DNA of 64,000 nucleotides from Abyssibacter profundi (GTDB taxonomy: Bacteria > Pseudomonadota > Gammaproteobacteria > Nevskiales > OUC007). Shown piece by piece: positions 46,301 through 53,335 of the stretch. Under the pieces are notes generated by a model. That model ran no database searches, was not told the DNA's origin, and saw only the letters and a list, made by a program, of their open reading frames with translations. The stretch lies in contig NZ_QEQK01000006.1 in assembly GCF_003151135.1 (NCBI RefSeq), forward strand, positions 62,334 through 126,333, read 5' to 3'. Every line of letters begins with the position of its first letter. The first letter of the stretch is position 1. The position numbers and the translations under genes were made by a program.

Positions 46301-47063
46301 GGAAGGAGACAGCGGCAATACGCAGGCCCAGTTCACGGTCCAGCTGTCTGCTGCCAGCGGCCGCGAGGTTCAGGTCAGCTACCAGACCAGTGACGACAGC
46401 GCGTCTGCCAGTGCCGGCGACTACGTCAGCAGCAGCGGCACGCTGGCACTGGCACCCGGCGAAACCTCAGCCACGGTGACGGTGCCGGTCAGTGGCGATT
46501 TGCTGGATGAGGCTGATGAGCGCTTTGTCGTCACCTTGAGTGCGCCGGTTCGGGCGACCTTGGCGGACGCCGAGGCGGTGGGACTGATTGAGGATGATGA
46601 CCGGATGCCAGAGCTGTCCATCGCATCGGCCGGCGTTCTGGAAGGTGATAGCGGCACGGTTAGCCTGCAGTTCGATGTAAGCCTTTCCGCGCCGAGCGGC
46701 CGCGCAGTCTCGGTTCGCTACGCCACTGCGGATGGAACAGCGACCACAGCTGACGGGGACTACGACGCCACCAGTGGCCAGCTCAATTTTGCGGCGGGTC
46801 AGACCATACGATCGATTTCGGTCACGGTGCGCGGGGACACGAATGTTGAGGCCGATGAGCAGTTCACCGTGGTACTGACGGATCCCGTCAACGCCGTCCT
46901 CGAGACCGCCAGCGCGACGGGTGGGATTGGCAACGACGATGAGGCCGGCGGTGGCGGTGGTTCGGGCAGCCTGGGTCTGTTGTGGCTCTGGGGCTGCCTG
47001 CTGGCCGGCTGGATGCGCCGCCGAGCCCTGGCCGAGCTGGGGAGGTCCCGACAGCCGGGCTGA
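40377..47063 (+). CDS. Giant Calx-beta repeat protein with GlyGly-CTERM anchor
   Basis: 2228 residues from ATG 40377 (GGAGGAGC upstream). N-terminal membrane segment or signal (LQRLALTALMVPCLVIGG), a mixed beta N-terminal domain of about 700 residues, then 13 Calx-beta repeats of about 113 residues, each with EGDSGT-type loop, DGSATTADGDY and ETFEVTLSNP motifs binding calcium. The C-terminus is GGGGGSGSLGLLWLWGCLLAGWMRRR, the GlyGly-CTERM sorting signal cut by rhombosortase. It would be a calcium-stiffened surface or adhesin protein. It is followed after 2 bp by the cyclase gene. Confidence 0.85.
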   Translation: MRQDQVQPQPGHRSSGKHWLQRLALTALMVPCLVIGGDELARQYIVFQYQANDAAIGGEQTAPAVATAGGLQSIGSNADGSTRVDPLVTVTVWESPNQDGDTDGDRNIYGLLRITDAVTANPIEYSDGDTTFPGWTHQEIRFAVNSDGAGDQSEPRVAITASDGSFPQTYQVLVTWTDSGSGVPVVKGRLFAFQSDDASTLAPLDGQGEFTVFPGTFTTTRASDVAFDTTADPIRRFLVSAIFTADAGTDRGLIVRQIAADDAAGTGNVITLVATESAGAPVHPLTQRLAAGRNVFGLVWDFDDGAGRRDVRWQLFGADGSEYLAAQRVSQVDGGESYARPDIALGDICPDDALDDCADSLDSSESSTSLSPDHVLLVMEPNHYQLIPNENGMTGPASYTLPDNLQTIDSSVASVSGPQVVTVGRAEREGAQSNTAGNFGNSAVDNYPPKGEDFTLTWVRSSALPGVESEVMGRRISQSDDVTLTAIGPLPAEHNAAQNVAVAGFPFSLVVREYCSDFGQVDGPDDGTYYFTYCRSQFMDYALAWQASGPNDDGDIFVSLVGDPGGVDLDLSVYDGPAEAEENEAGLAFTATVKNANNLPAGPGFTVRFQTPFSGFTRTDFNRWACNAESGSETNRVCTYIGNQLNPGFEIQLNYVATAPGSGGELSSIATVHADEGGQVYDGTGSSMPSEGGFGGVGDNPGEEKNPDTTRQSKTVETSVNSTPPVVSLPETTSEVLEDAGTLTVTVALDKNAEDEVSIPYSLSGTATAGDDYSNFTASPIVIAAGSREATIQGTVVDDSLDEGRETVVITLGTPTNATLGANDTHTLTIQDDDPLPTLSVADVTVTEGDADTVNAVFTVSLSAASGRAVTVAYATSDGSARTADGDYQARSGTLSFAAGETTKTVTVPVQGDTRDEADETFELGLSDPSNATVTTNSATGTITDDDPLPALSIADASQAEGDSGTRDLQFSVQLSAASGRDITVAYATSDGTATTADSDYNAASGTLTFAAGETQKTIEVSIVGDTRNEADETFEVTLSNPAQATLDQATATGTIQNDEGLPTLSVADVSVAEGHSGTTAMTFTVELSAVSGQTVTADYATVEGTATDGDFVAATGQITIPAGQSTASIEISVQGDRLDEADETFDLVLSNPGNAALEDGRATGTIVDDDATPSLAIAAATVTEGNSGQQTLTLAVTLSAASGRTVTVRYTTRDGSATTADGDYQARSGQLSFAPSETSQSIQVAVNGDTRHEPDEQFSVRLSEATNATIQTATANGTITNDDAVPELRVGNAQVEEGNSGTATLNFTVSLSAASGQAVSMQFATRDDSATTGDSDYSAASGSLTIPAGETSRRVAVTVAGDTRNEADETLQLVISEAQNAQIVDATGVGTIVNDDPLPALRIEDRSIAEGDSGTSRLVFPVSLSAASGRMVTVSYQTADGTATTADGDYVAASGSVAFAPGETAKTIEVQISGDTVREEDESFSVTLSSPANASLERAAAAGTIVNDEGVPTVTVADVEIAEGDSGLSPVVFEVRLSAESASAVTLDFATRDGSATTVDNDYESSSGTLTFAPGETAKSVTVNVRGDALDEADEQFQLQLSNASGAAIGDSSATATITDDDPLPALSIADVTYGEGNSGSRVVEMTISLSRTSGRDVSLSWASRDGTATTADGDYQAGSGSLTIPAGSASATIGLQLGGDTRHEADEHLTVTLSNPTHATLADDTGRLTIRNDDAAPALSVSDVSVTEGNSGDRNAAFVVRLSAASGRTASVRFATADGSATASSGDYVARSGTLTFQAGETEKTVGVTVRGDTRDEPNETFTLALSQPSGASLGTSTATGTIRDDDAAPSLSATGASVSEGHSGTSSLVFQLDLSAASGKTVAVSVATADGSASQAAGDYESVATRVSFAPGETRKQVAVPVRGDRLNESDETLALTLGSASNATLATTSVTGTIVNDDPLPALSIGDTTLAEGDSGNTQAQFTVQLSAASGREVQVSYQTSDDSASASAGDYVSSSGTLALAPGETSATVTVPVSGDLLDEADERFVVTLSAPVRATLADAEAVGLIEDDDRMPELSIASAGVLEGDSGTVSLQFDVSLSAPSGRAVSVRYATADGTATTADGDYDATSGQLNFAAGQTIRSISVTVRGDTNVEADEQFTVVLTDPVNAVLETASATGGIGNDDEAGGGGGSGSLGLLWLWGCLLAGWMRRRALAELGRSRQPG
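42552..46943 (+). repeat. Thirteen tandem Calx-beta repeats (protein level)
   Basis: Unit length about 338 bp (112-113 residues). Each starts with LSIADVxVxEGDSG and ends with TGTIxDDDPLP. DNA copies have clearly diverged, but the junction DDDPLP is almost invariant. The first unit is the most divergent. Confidence 0.9.
46944..47063 (+). other. GlyGly-CTERM sorting signal
   Basis: Five consecutive Gly then SGS, a hydrophobic stretch of about 16 residues and an Arg cluster. This is the tripartite GlyGly-CTERM arrangement processed by rhombosortase. No rhombosortase gene is in the window. Confidence 0.75.
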
Positions 47064-47065
47064 CC

Positions 47066-48901
47066 ATGAACTGGGTACAGTCCCGGCGGGTCTGGCTTGT
47101 CGCCGCCTTGCTGCTAATCGGCCTGGAGTTCCATGTGCTGGGGCTGGGGCGGGGGATGGATCAGCGCTTGTCGGATCAGCTGACGCGCCACGCTGCCTAT
47201 CAGCACCCGGCGGATCCGGACATCGTATTGGTGACCATCGACGATGCATCGCTGAACCGGCTTGCCCCGGTGCTGGGACGGTTCCCCTGGCCGAGGGGGG
47301 TGTACGCGGAACTCATCGAATTGTTGAGTCAGTTCGACCCCAAGGCCATCGTGCTGGATGTGTTGCTGACCGAGCCCGACGCGTTGCGGCCCGCGCAGGA
47401 CCGGGCGCTGGCCCAGACCTTGGCGGGCTGCCCATCGTGTTACCTGCCGTTGTTGTTGCTACGCAACGAACGGGAGCAGGTGGCCGCGGGGTTCGATCTG
47501 GCATCACTGGCGCCGCAGCTTGGTTTGGAGGCTGCAGGTGCTCAGGCGAGCCATCCGCCCATGTTGCTGCCGGTGCGGGAGTTGATCCAGCCCGGGCAGG
47601 TGGGTGCGGTCAACGTGCCGTTGGACCCGGATGGTCTGCTACGGCAGTACCGACGGCGCTGGCGAGCAGGGGCTTGGTGGGTGCCCTCGTTGCCCTGGCA
47701 GGTGGTCAAGAATTGGCGACCTGCAACGGGTTCGGCGGCACCCGCAGATGATCTTGTGCGCCTGCGTTGGAGCGCTGGGACGCCGGGCTGGTCCAGCTAT
47801 GGCTTTGCCACCGTCTATGAGGGGCTGATCAATGGGCAGGATGCGTGGTCATCCCGCCTGACGGACAAACTCATTATCGTCGGTGCCACCGCATCCGGGT
47901 TGAATGATTTTCATCACACGCCTCTGGGGCATCACACCCCGGGTATGGACGTGCTGGCCACGGCAGCGCGTGGATGGTGGCGGGATGATTTCTATCGCTC
48001 GCTGGACGCGCCGATGCTCTGGGGTCTGAAGTGGGCTCTGGTGCTCGGCGCGCTTGCCTGCGTCATGCTCGCTCGCCGCTGGCTGGTCAGCGTGTTGCTC
48101 ACCGCTGGCCTGATGATGGTGACCCTCATCGTCATGCGCCAGGCTTTCGTCGGTGGCTGGTATCTACCGCTAGGTCACGCGGTGTTGATTGGTCTGAGCG
48201 TGCTGATCATCGATCTGATTCGCCGTTACCTGGTGACGCGACAGCAACGCCAGGCGATTCGTCAGCATTTCGGCCGCTTCGTGCACCCCGAGGTTGTCAG
48301 TCAGCTCATGGGGATGCCCGATGTCCGGGCCGATGCCCGGGTTGGCCGGAGGGTGCCGGTCACCGTCATGTTCTCGGATATTCGCGGGTTTACGACCTTT
48401 TCGGAAACCCGCTCGGCGCAGGTGGTCTTCAATGCCCTGAACGGCTATTTGGAACGCCAGACTGCGGTGATTCTTCGCCACGGTGGGACCATCGACAAGT
48501 TCATTGGTGACGGCATCATGGCGTTTTGGGGGGCTCCGCTAGCTGACGCGCATCAATGTGAGGCCGCGGTGGCTGCGGCCTGCGAAATGCTCGCCGAGGC
48601 CGAGCGGTTTTCGCAGGAATGGGCCGAGGAGTTGGGGGAGCCTTTCCGCATCGGCGTGGGTCTGCACCAGGGCGAGGCCATCGTCGGGTTTCTGGGGTCT
48701 GCAGACCGGCTGGATTACACGGCGATTGGCGATGTGGTCAATCTAGCCAGCCGGATCGAGGGACTGACCAAGGGGCTGGCACCGGTGTTGGTCTCCGATA
48801 CCGTGCGCAAACAGTGCGACGCCAAGCGCCGCTTCACGCCCATGGGGGCGCATACGGTCAAGGGGCGGGCCGAAGCGGTGGAACTCTATGCGCCGAACTG
48901 A
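47066..48901 (+). CDS. CHASE2-domain adenylate/guanylate cyclase
   Basis: 611 residues from ATG 47066. An N-terminal membrane anchor, a periplasmic CHASE2 sensor (about 35-315; DIVLVTIDDASLNRL and RLTDKLIIVGATASGLNDFHHTPLG are typical), three membrane segments (about 325-390), and a class III cyclase (VTVMFSDIRGFTTFSE, FIGDGIMAFWGAP, DYTAIGDVVNLASRIE). Metal Asp residues and substrate residues are present, so it should make cAMP. It is immediately downstream of the Calx-beta giant and followed by SH3b and M48 genes, suggesting envelope-linked signalling. Confidence 0.9.
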   Translation: MNWVQSRRVWLVAALLLIGLEFHVLGLGRGMDQRLSDQLTRHAAYQHPADPDIVLVTIDDASLNRLAPVLGRFPWPRGVYAELIELLSQFDPKAIVLDVLLTEPDALRPAQDRALAQTLAGCPSCYLPLLLLRNEREQVAAGFDLASLAPQLGLEAAGAQASHPPMLLPVRELIQPGQVGAVNVPLDPDGLLRQYRRRWRAGAWWVPSLPWQVVKNWRPATGSAAPADDLVRLRWSAGTPGWSSYGFATVYEGLINGQDAWSSRLTDKLIIVGATASGLNDFHHTPLGHHTPGMDVLATAARGWWRDDFYRSLDAPMLWGLKWALVLGALACVMLARRWLVSVLLTAGLMMVTLIVMRQAFVGGWYLPLGHAVLIGLSVLIIDLIRRYLVTRQQRQAIRQHFGRFVHPEVVSQLMGMPDVRADARVGRRVPVTVMFSDIRGFTTFSETRSAQVVFNALNGYLERQTAVILRHGGTIDKFIGDGIMAFWGAPLADAHQCEAAVAAACEMLAEAERFSQEWAEELGEPFRIGVGLHQGEAIVGFLGSADRLDYTAIGDVVNLASRIEGLTKGLAPVLVSDTVRKQCDAKRRFTPMGAHTVKGRAEAVELYAPN

Positions 48902-48922
48902 CCAGCAGGGGGGAGGAACGTG

Positions 48923-49399
48923 ATGCGACGACTTGGAATTTTGCTCATGCTGACCGCGGCGAGTTCGCTTCCCGCGCTCGCCGGAGAGGGGCGAATCATC
49001 CAGCCGGATGTGCTGCGGTCTGACCCAGGCTTCCGGGCGGAGCGACTGGGGACCGTGCCCATTGGCACGGTGGTCGAGATTCTCGAACAGGATGGCAATT
49101 GGGTGCAGGTGACGCTGCCCCAGCCCGCGACGGGCACGACGGCGGTGACCGGCTGGGTACGGTTGCTCAATGTCCACGTCTTCGAGCAAGACGATCACCT
49201 GAATGTCGTGTCCGATAGCGCGTATGGGGCCGACTCCGAGTTAACGGTGGCGACCGCGGTGCGCGGGATCGACGTGGAACGGATCGGCCGTGCAAATGCC
49301 GACTACAACGCGTTGGCGGCGGTATCGGGCTATGCGGCTTCCGATGAGGACGCCAGACGGTTTGCTGCAGACGGAGGCCTGACCCATGAACCGAAGTAA
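48923..49399 (+). CDS. Secreted SH3b-domain protein
   Basis: 158 residues from ATG 48923 (GTG 48920 also possible; GGGGGAGG ribosome binding site). Signal peptide ILLMLTAASSLPALA, then an SH3b-type domain (VLRSDPGFRAERLGTVPIGTVVEILEQDGNWVQVTL...GWVRLLNV), usual for periplasmic wall or protein binding. The C-terminus is helical and charged. Its last codons overlap the M48 gene start by 14 bp. Likely a partner of the metalloprotease. Confidence 0.8.
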   Translation: MRRLGILLMLTAASSLPALAGEGRIIQPDVLRSDPGFRAERLGTVPIGTVVEILEQDGNWVQVTLPQPATGTTAVTGWVRLLNVHVFEQDDHLNVVSDSAYGADSELTVATAVRGIDVERIGRANADYNALAAVSGYAASDEDARRFAADGGLTHEPK

Positions 49400-50315
49400 C
49401 CTGTGGCTGCTCCGGGTCGTTTCAGTGGTCGCCGGTCGCCTATTGCCCCTGGTGCTGGTGTTCTTGACTGCTTGTGCCGGTCAGCATTTTGATCCGGATT
49501 CGCGCCTGGGCGCGGCGGCTACGGCACTGGGTTTGAGCGATGACGTGGATGAATCCCGGGAAATTGAACTGGGCGAGCGGGCAGCGGCCCATTTGTTAGG
49601 CGCTTACCCGCCGGTCGAGGATAGCCGGCGTCAGCGCTACATCAACCTGGTGGGCCGCTGGGTGGCGCAGCAGTCCCAGCGTCCAGCCTTGCCCTGGCGC
49701 TTTGCGTTGATTGATGACCCCGCCATTAATGCACTGGCGGTGCCGGGTGGCATTGTGCTGCTATCCAGCGGGTTGTGGGACCTGCTCGAAACCGAAGCCG
49801 AACTGGCTGCGGTACTGGCTCATGAGATCGCCCATATCGAACAACAGCATCACATGCGAGCGCTGGTTCATCAGGGCGTGTGGGGGCGCTTGCTTAGCCA
49901 CAAGTTGGAGTTTGCCAACCGCTCGGGTGAGCGGGTCGTGATTACCTCGTCCGGACTGTACAAGCTACTGGCCACCAAACTGACACGGGAGGACGAACTG
50001 GCATCCGATCTCCGTGCCCACGCGCTGCTCGAGTCGGCCGGGTATGACAGCCACGCGCTGTCCAGCGTGTTGCGACGCATGGCCGAGGTCAACACCACAG
50101 ACGAAGGCCGGCTCAGCTATCTACTGAGCACCCATCCGCCCATGTCAGACCGGCTGGAAAGCCTGCAGACAGATGCGCCGCATCAGGGTGACGCCGGGAC
50201 TCAGGGACGCGATCGCTTCCTGGCGATTGCTCAGGGTCGGACGACCTTCGACGCGCAAGAGGCGGAGGAATCCGGCCCCGATCTCATCCCTACATTGTTG
50301 GACTTGTATTTCTAG
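49386..50315 (+). CDS. M48 family metalloprotease lipoprotein
   Basis: 309 residues. Lipoprotein signal with lipobox LTAC at about residues 27-30. Zinc motif HEIAH at 146-150, third ligand Glu204 in REDELASDLRA; PGGIVLLSSGLWDLLETEAELAAVLAHE is the conserved lead-in. BepA/LoiP-type proteases control outer membrane protein quality. No C-terminal TPR is present. With CHASE2 cyclase and SH3b genes, it closes the operon behind the Calx-beta giant. Confidence 0.9.
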   Translation: MNRSNLWLLRVVSVVAGRLLPLVLVFLTACAGQHFDPDSRLGAAATALGLSDDVDESREIELGERAAAHLLGAYPPVEDSRRQRYINLVGRWVAQQSQRPALPWRFALIDDPAINALAVPGGIVLLSSGLWDLLETEAELAAVLAHEIAHIEQQHHMRALVHQGVWGRLLSHKLEFANRSGERVVITSSGLYKLLATKLTREDELASDLRAHALLESAGYDSHALSSVLRRMAEVNTTDEGRLSYLLSTHPPMSDRLESLQTDAPHQGDAGTQGRDRFLAIAQGRTTFDAQEAEESGPDLIPTLLDLYF

Positions 50316-50385
50316 CGAAGCGCCAATCTATTCGCACCGCCGAGACGGCGCCGGTTTTCCCGCGAGCCCAGGCAGAGTGAGTGCC

Positions 50386-50689
50386 GCTTGGTTATTCCAA
50401 ATCAGCGCACGACACGAATGCGTCGGGAACGTATTCGGACGGCCGCAGGCCGGCCCGAAGGGCGAAGCGCATGGACGCGCTTCGCAACGCAGGATCGCGG
50501 GAAAATCGGCCCGTTCCGTCTGGATTGCGCCTGCAAACAGGCCAGACTGCGTTAGTCGGCGCATCCATGCGCCTCCCCCGGTGGGCCCGCCTTCGGCGGT
50601 TTCAATTCGCTCCCGGCGAATGGGTGCTCGTCGTTCATTTGGAATGACCAAACTTCGCTCCTCGCGCCTTGCCTGGCCTGTTTGCAGGC
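50386..50689. repeat. MITE-like palindromic intergenic element
   Basis: Ends GCTTGGTTATTCCAAAT (50386-50402) and ATTTGGAATGACCAAAC (50637-50653) are inverted repeats matching at 15 of 17 bases; similarity continues inward for about 45 bp. Inside are several hairpins: CGAAGCGC...GCGCTTCG, GGCGCATCCATGCGCC (50558-50573) and CCGCCTTCGGCGG. A second inverted pair, 17 bp perfect, is at 50529-50545 and 50673-50689, partly outside the ends. No transposase. It fills the gap between the M48 gene and the AraC gene. Confidence 0.65.
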
Positions 50690-50723
50690 AGCAACTGGGC
50701 GGTGCGAATCAATCAGCGCTTTC

Positions 50724-51734
50724 CTAACGGCCGCCTTGTTGCCGGAGCTGGGTCGGGCTGCGTTCAAACCAGCGCCGGCAGTTGCGACACAGCACGGTCT
50801 GGTCGGCCAGCCCGAGCTGGCCGGCGACCTGTACCAGGGGTTCATCGGTCTCGGTGAGCCATTGCAGCGCCTGCTCCCTGCGAACGCTGTCCAGGATGTC
50901 CTGATAGCGCTGGCCTTCCGCGGCCAGTCGGCGCTGCAGCGTACGGGGGTGGATGTCCAGCAAACGTGCAATCACGTCGCGGCGGCCCAGGCTGGTGGAC
51001 AGCGTCCGCCTGAGCACCGACTCCACCTGTTCGGTCAGGGTTTGCTGATCGGGGTGAAATGCCAGCTGCAGGTACTCCAGGCTCAGGCGCTGAAGCTCTT
51101 CGGACGCCCCCTGCAGCGTGGTATCGAGAAAATGATCGGGCAGGATCAGCTCGGCATGCGGCTCCTCGAACGTGAGGGCCGGGCCGAACACCTGGGCGTA
51201 GCGACTGGCTGGGGCGGCCGGCGGGTGCGGCATGTGGACCTGCACCAGGGGAACCGGCGCCTGCGCCAGCCACTGAATAAAGTGCAGCAAGTCGGCCACG
51301 CACTGCTCCATGACCTGACGGTGCGGCAGCCAGGAAGGTGCGACCAGCAACAGACGCAGCGCGATCATCCCGGCCTTCGGTACGCCGGGATGCATGCTCA
51401 GGCGAATGGCGGGGCTGTGGGTATGCATATAGCCCAGGCAGATTCGCAAGGCATCGCCCATGGTGTTGGCGTTCTGCATCGCAATGGCCAGCGGTCCCAG
51501 AATGCCGATGTCCTGGCGCTCGGCCATACGCAGGCCCAGGTCAGGGCAATCAGCCGCCCCGGCCACATGCTCAAGCAGCTGGGCATAGGCGACCAGCGAG
51601 ATGCGCAGATCATCGTCGTCCAGCGCGGTCAGCGGAATCCCGAAGCGTTGCATCAGCGGCTCGACCGGCTGCTTCAGTTCCACGAGCAGCTCGGCGAGGC
51701 CGCGCATGCCGGCGGCTCTGAACAGGGTCGACAT
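50724..51734 (-). CDS. AraC-family regulator with Arabinose_bd-type sensor domain
   Basis: 336 residues from ATG 51734. The N-terminal half is the PF12625 sensor (RGLAELLVELKQPVEPLMQRFGIPLTAL); the C-terminal half is a HTH_18 domain with RRDVIARLLDIHPRTLQRRLAAEGQRYQDI and a second helix-turn-helix. Regulators of this type govern fatty-acid, alkane or sterol use. Divergent from the AlmA-type gene with 107 bp between starts, so it likely controls it. A TTGACA lies close upstream on this strand, giving a very short leader if used. Confidence 0.85.
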   Translation of the reverse strand: MSTLFRAAGMRGLAELLVELKQPVEPLMQRFGIPLTALDDDDLRISLVAYAQLLEHVAGAADCPDLGLRMAERQDIGILGPLAIAMQNANTMGDALRICLGYMHTHSPAIRLSMHPGVPKAGMIALRLLLVAPSWLPHRQVMEQCVADLLHFIQWLAQAPVPLVQVHMPHPPAAPASRYAQVFGPALTFEEPHAELILPDHFLDTTLQGASEELQRLSLEYLQLAFHPDQQTLTEQVESVLRRTLSTSLGRRDVIARLLDIHPRTLQRRLAAEGQRYQDILDSVRREQALQWLTETDEPLVQVAGQLGLADQTVLCRNCRRWFERSPTQLRQQGGR

Positions 51735-51841
51735 GTCTCCAAATACAAAACATCTGTCTTCAAATGTCAATCCACGTCGCCGCCCCGGCGCGATGATGGC
51801 GTTAAGGGCGCGTGTAAAGCCCCATCAAAGAGGAGAATCCC

Positions 51842-53335
51842 ATGAGTGAAGTACTCGATGTCCTGATCATAGGTGCCGGTGTCTCCGGCATTGGTGCCGC
51901 CAGCCGCTTGCGTGCCGAGCACCCGGACAAGCAATTCGTGTTGCTGGAACGTCGCGAGCGCATCGGCGGCACCTGGGACTTGTTCCGCTACCCGGGCGTG
52001 CGTTCCGATTCGGACATGTTCACCTATGGCTTTTCGTTCAAGCCCTGGCGCGAATACCAGACACTGGCCGACGGCACGAGCATTCGTGAGTACCTGGATC
52101 GCACGGCCAAAGACTTCGATGTCACTGACCACATCGAATTCGGCATGCACTGCCAGTCCGCTCGATGGGATTCGTCCAGCCAGTGCTGGACGGTCACGGC
52201 CGTGCACGAGCCCAGCGGCCAGAGCCGGCAGTGGCAGGCGCGTTTCCTGGTTAGCTGCCAGGGCTACTACAACCATGACGCCGGCTACCGGCCCCATTTC
52301 GAGGGTGAAGACACATTCAAGGGGCAGATGATTCACCCGCAGCAATGGCCTAAGGATCTGGACTACGCCGACAAGAATGTGGTCGTGATCGGCAGCGGAG
52401 CCACGGCCGTTACGGTGGTCCCCGCCATGGCCGAGAAGGCGAAGAAGGTCACCATGCTGCAGCGCTCCCCGACCTACATCTTTGCGTTGCCGGGCTGGGA
52501 TCGCATGACCGAATTGCTGGACAAGGTGCTGCCGCAGCGCTGGAGCTACGCCATCGCGCGCCGTCGCAACCTGTTTATCTGGCAGGGCACCTACAAGATC
52601 TGCCAGCGGTTCCCGAAGCTGATGCGCAAGTTCTTCGTCGGCCAGGCGCGCCGGCATGTCGGGGAGCGTTTCCGGCTCGAAGACTTCAACCCCAAATACG
52701 ATCCTTGGGACCAACGCCTCTGCGCGGTGCCGGATGCCGACTTGTACAACTCCATCCGCGATGACAAGGCCGAAGTGGTGACCGACCACATCGAACGGAT
52801 CACCGCCGACGGCATCCAGCTGAAGTCCGGGCGGCATCTGGACGCCGACATCATCGTGACTGCTACGGGCCTGCAGGTGCAGATGTTCGGCGGCATGGAG
52901 ATCTCGGTAGACGACCAGCCGTATCAGGTTGCGGAGAAGATGATTTACAAGAGCGTGCTGCTCCAGGATGTGCCCAACTTTGCCTGGGTGTTCGGCTACA
53001 TCAACCTGTCCTGGACCATGAAGGCCGACATGTCCGCACAGTACATTTGCAAGCTGCTGTCTTACATGGACGAGCAGGGCATCGCGGAGGTGATTCCTCG
53101 CGACCACGACGGCGTGATGATGGAAGACAGCGTGCTCGACCAACTCACCGCCGGGTATGTGCAACGGGCCAAGCAGTTACTCCCGCGGCAGGGTCGGAAG
53201 ATTCCCTGGGTCGTACGCCATGACTACAAAGAAGACCGTCGCATGATGCTGCAAACCCCAATAGCCGACGCCCGTCTTGAGACCAAGCCGGCGCGCAAGG
53301 CTCCGGCTGTGGATCGGCTGTCCCATGCAGCCTGA
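51842..53335 (+). CDS. almA: Flavin-binding monooxygenase, AlmA-type long-chain alkane / Baeyer-Villiger
   Basis: 497 residues from ATG 51842 (AGAGGAGA upstream). FAD Rossmann GAGVSG at residues 11-16, GTWDLFRYPGVRSDSDM, second NADPH Rossmann VVIGSGATAVTVVPAM and the conserved FxGxxxHPxxWP-like FKGQMIHPQQWPKDLDY. The length and whole pattern match AlmA of Alcanivorax/Acinetobacter, which starts oxidation of very long alkanes. EthA-like Baeyer-Villiger activity on ketones is the alternative. Followed by an overlapping alpha/beta hydrolase. Confidence 0.8.
   Translation: MSEVLDVLIIGAGVSGIGAASRLRAEHPDKQFVLLERRERIGGTWDLFRYPGVRSDSDMFTYGFSFKPWREYQTLADGTSIREYLDRTAKDFDVTDHIEFGMHCQSARWDSSSQCWTVTAVHEPSGQSRQWQARFLVSCQGYYNHDAGYRPHFEGEDTFKGQMIHPQQWPKDLDYADKNVVVIGSGATAVTVVPAMAEKAKKVTMLQRSPTYIFALPGWDRMTELLDKVLPQRWSYAIARRRNLFIWQGTYKICQRFPKLMRKFFVGQARRHVGERFRLEDFNPKYDPWDQRLCAVPDADLYNSIRDDKAEVVTDHIERITADGIQLKSGRHLDADIIVTATGLQVQMFGGMEISVDDQPYQVAEKMIYKSVLLQDVPNFAWVFGYINLSWTMKADMSAQYICKLLSYMDEQGIAEVIPRDHDGVMMEDSVLDQLTAGYVQRAKQLLPRQGRKIPWVVRHDYKEDRRMMLQTPIADARLETKPARKAPAVDRLSHAA

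Noticed and set aside
42552-46943. CRISPR or DNA satellite array suggested by the 338-bp periodicity
   Set aside because: The periodicity is that of protein domains in one open frame; DNA units are diverged and there are no short repeats with spacers.
51767-53164. Long reverse-strand open frame opposite the AlmA-type gene
   Set aside because: The forward gene matches its family end to end; the reverse frame has no motif and follows from high GC content.
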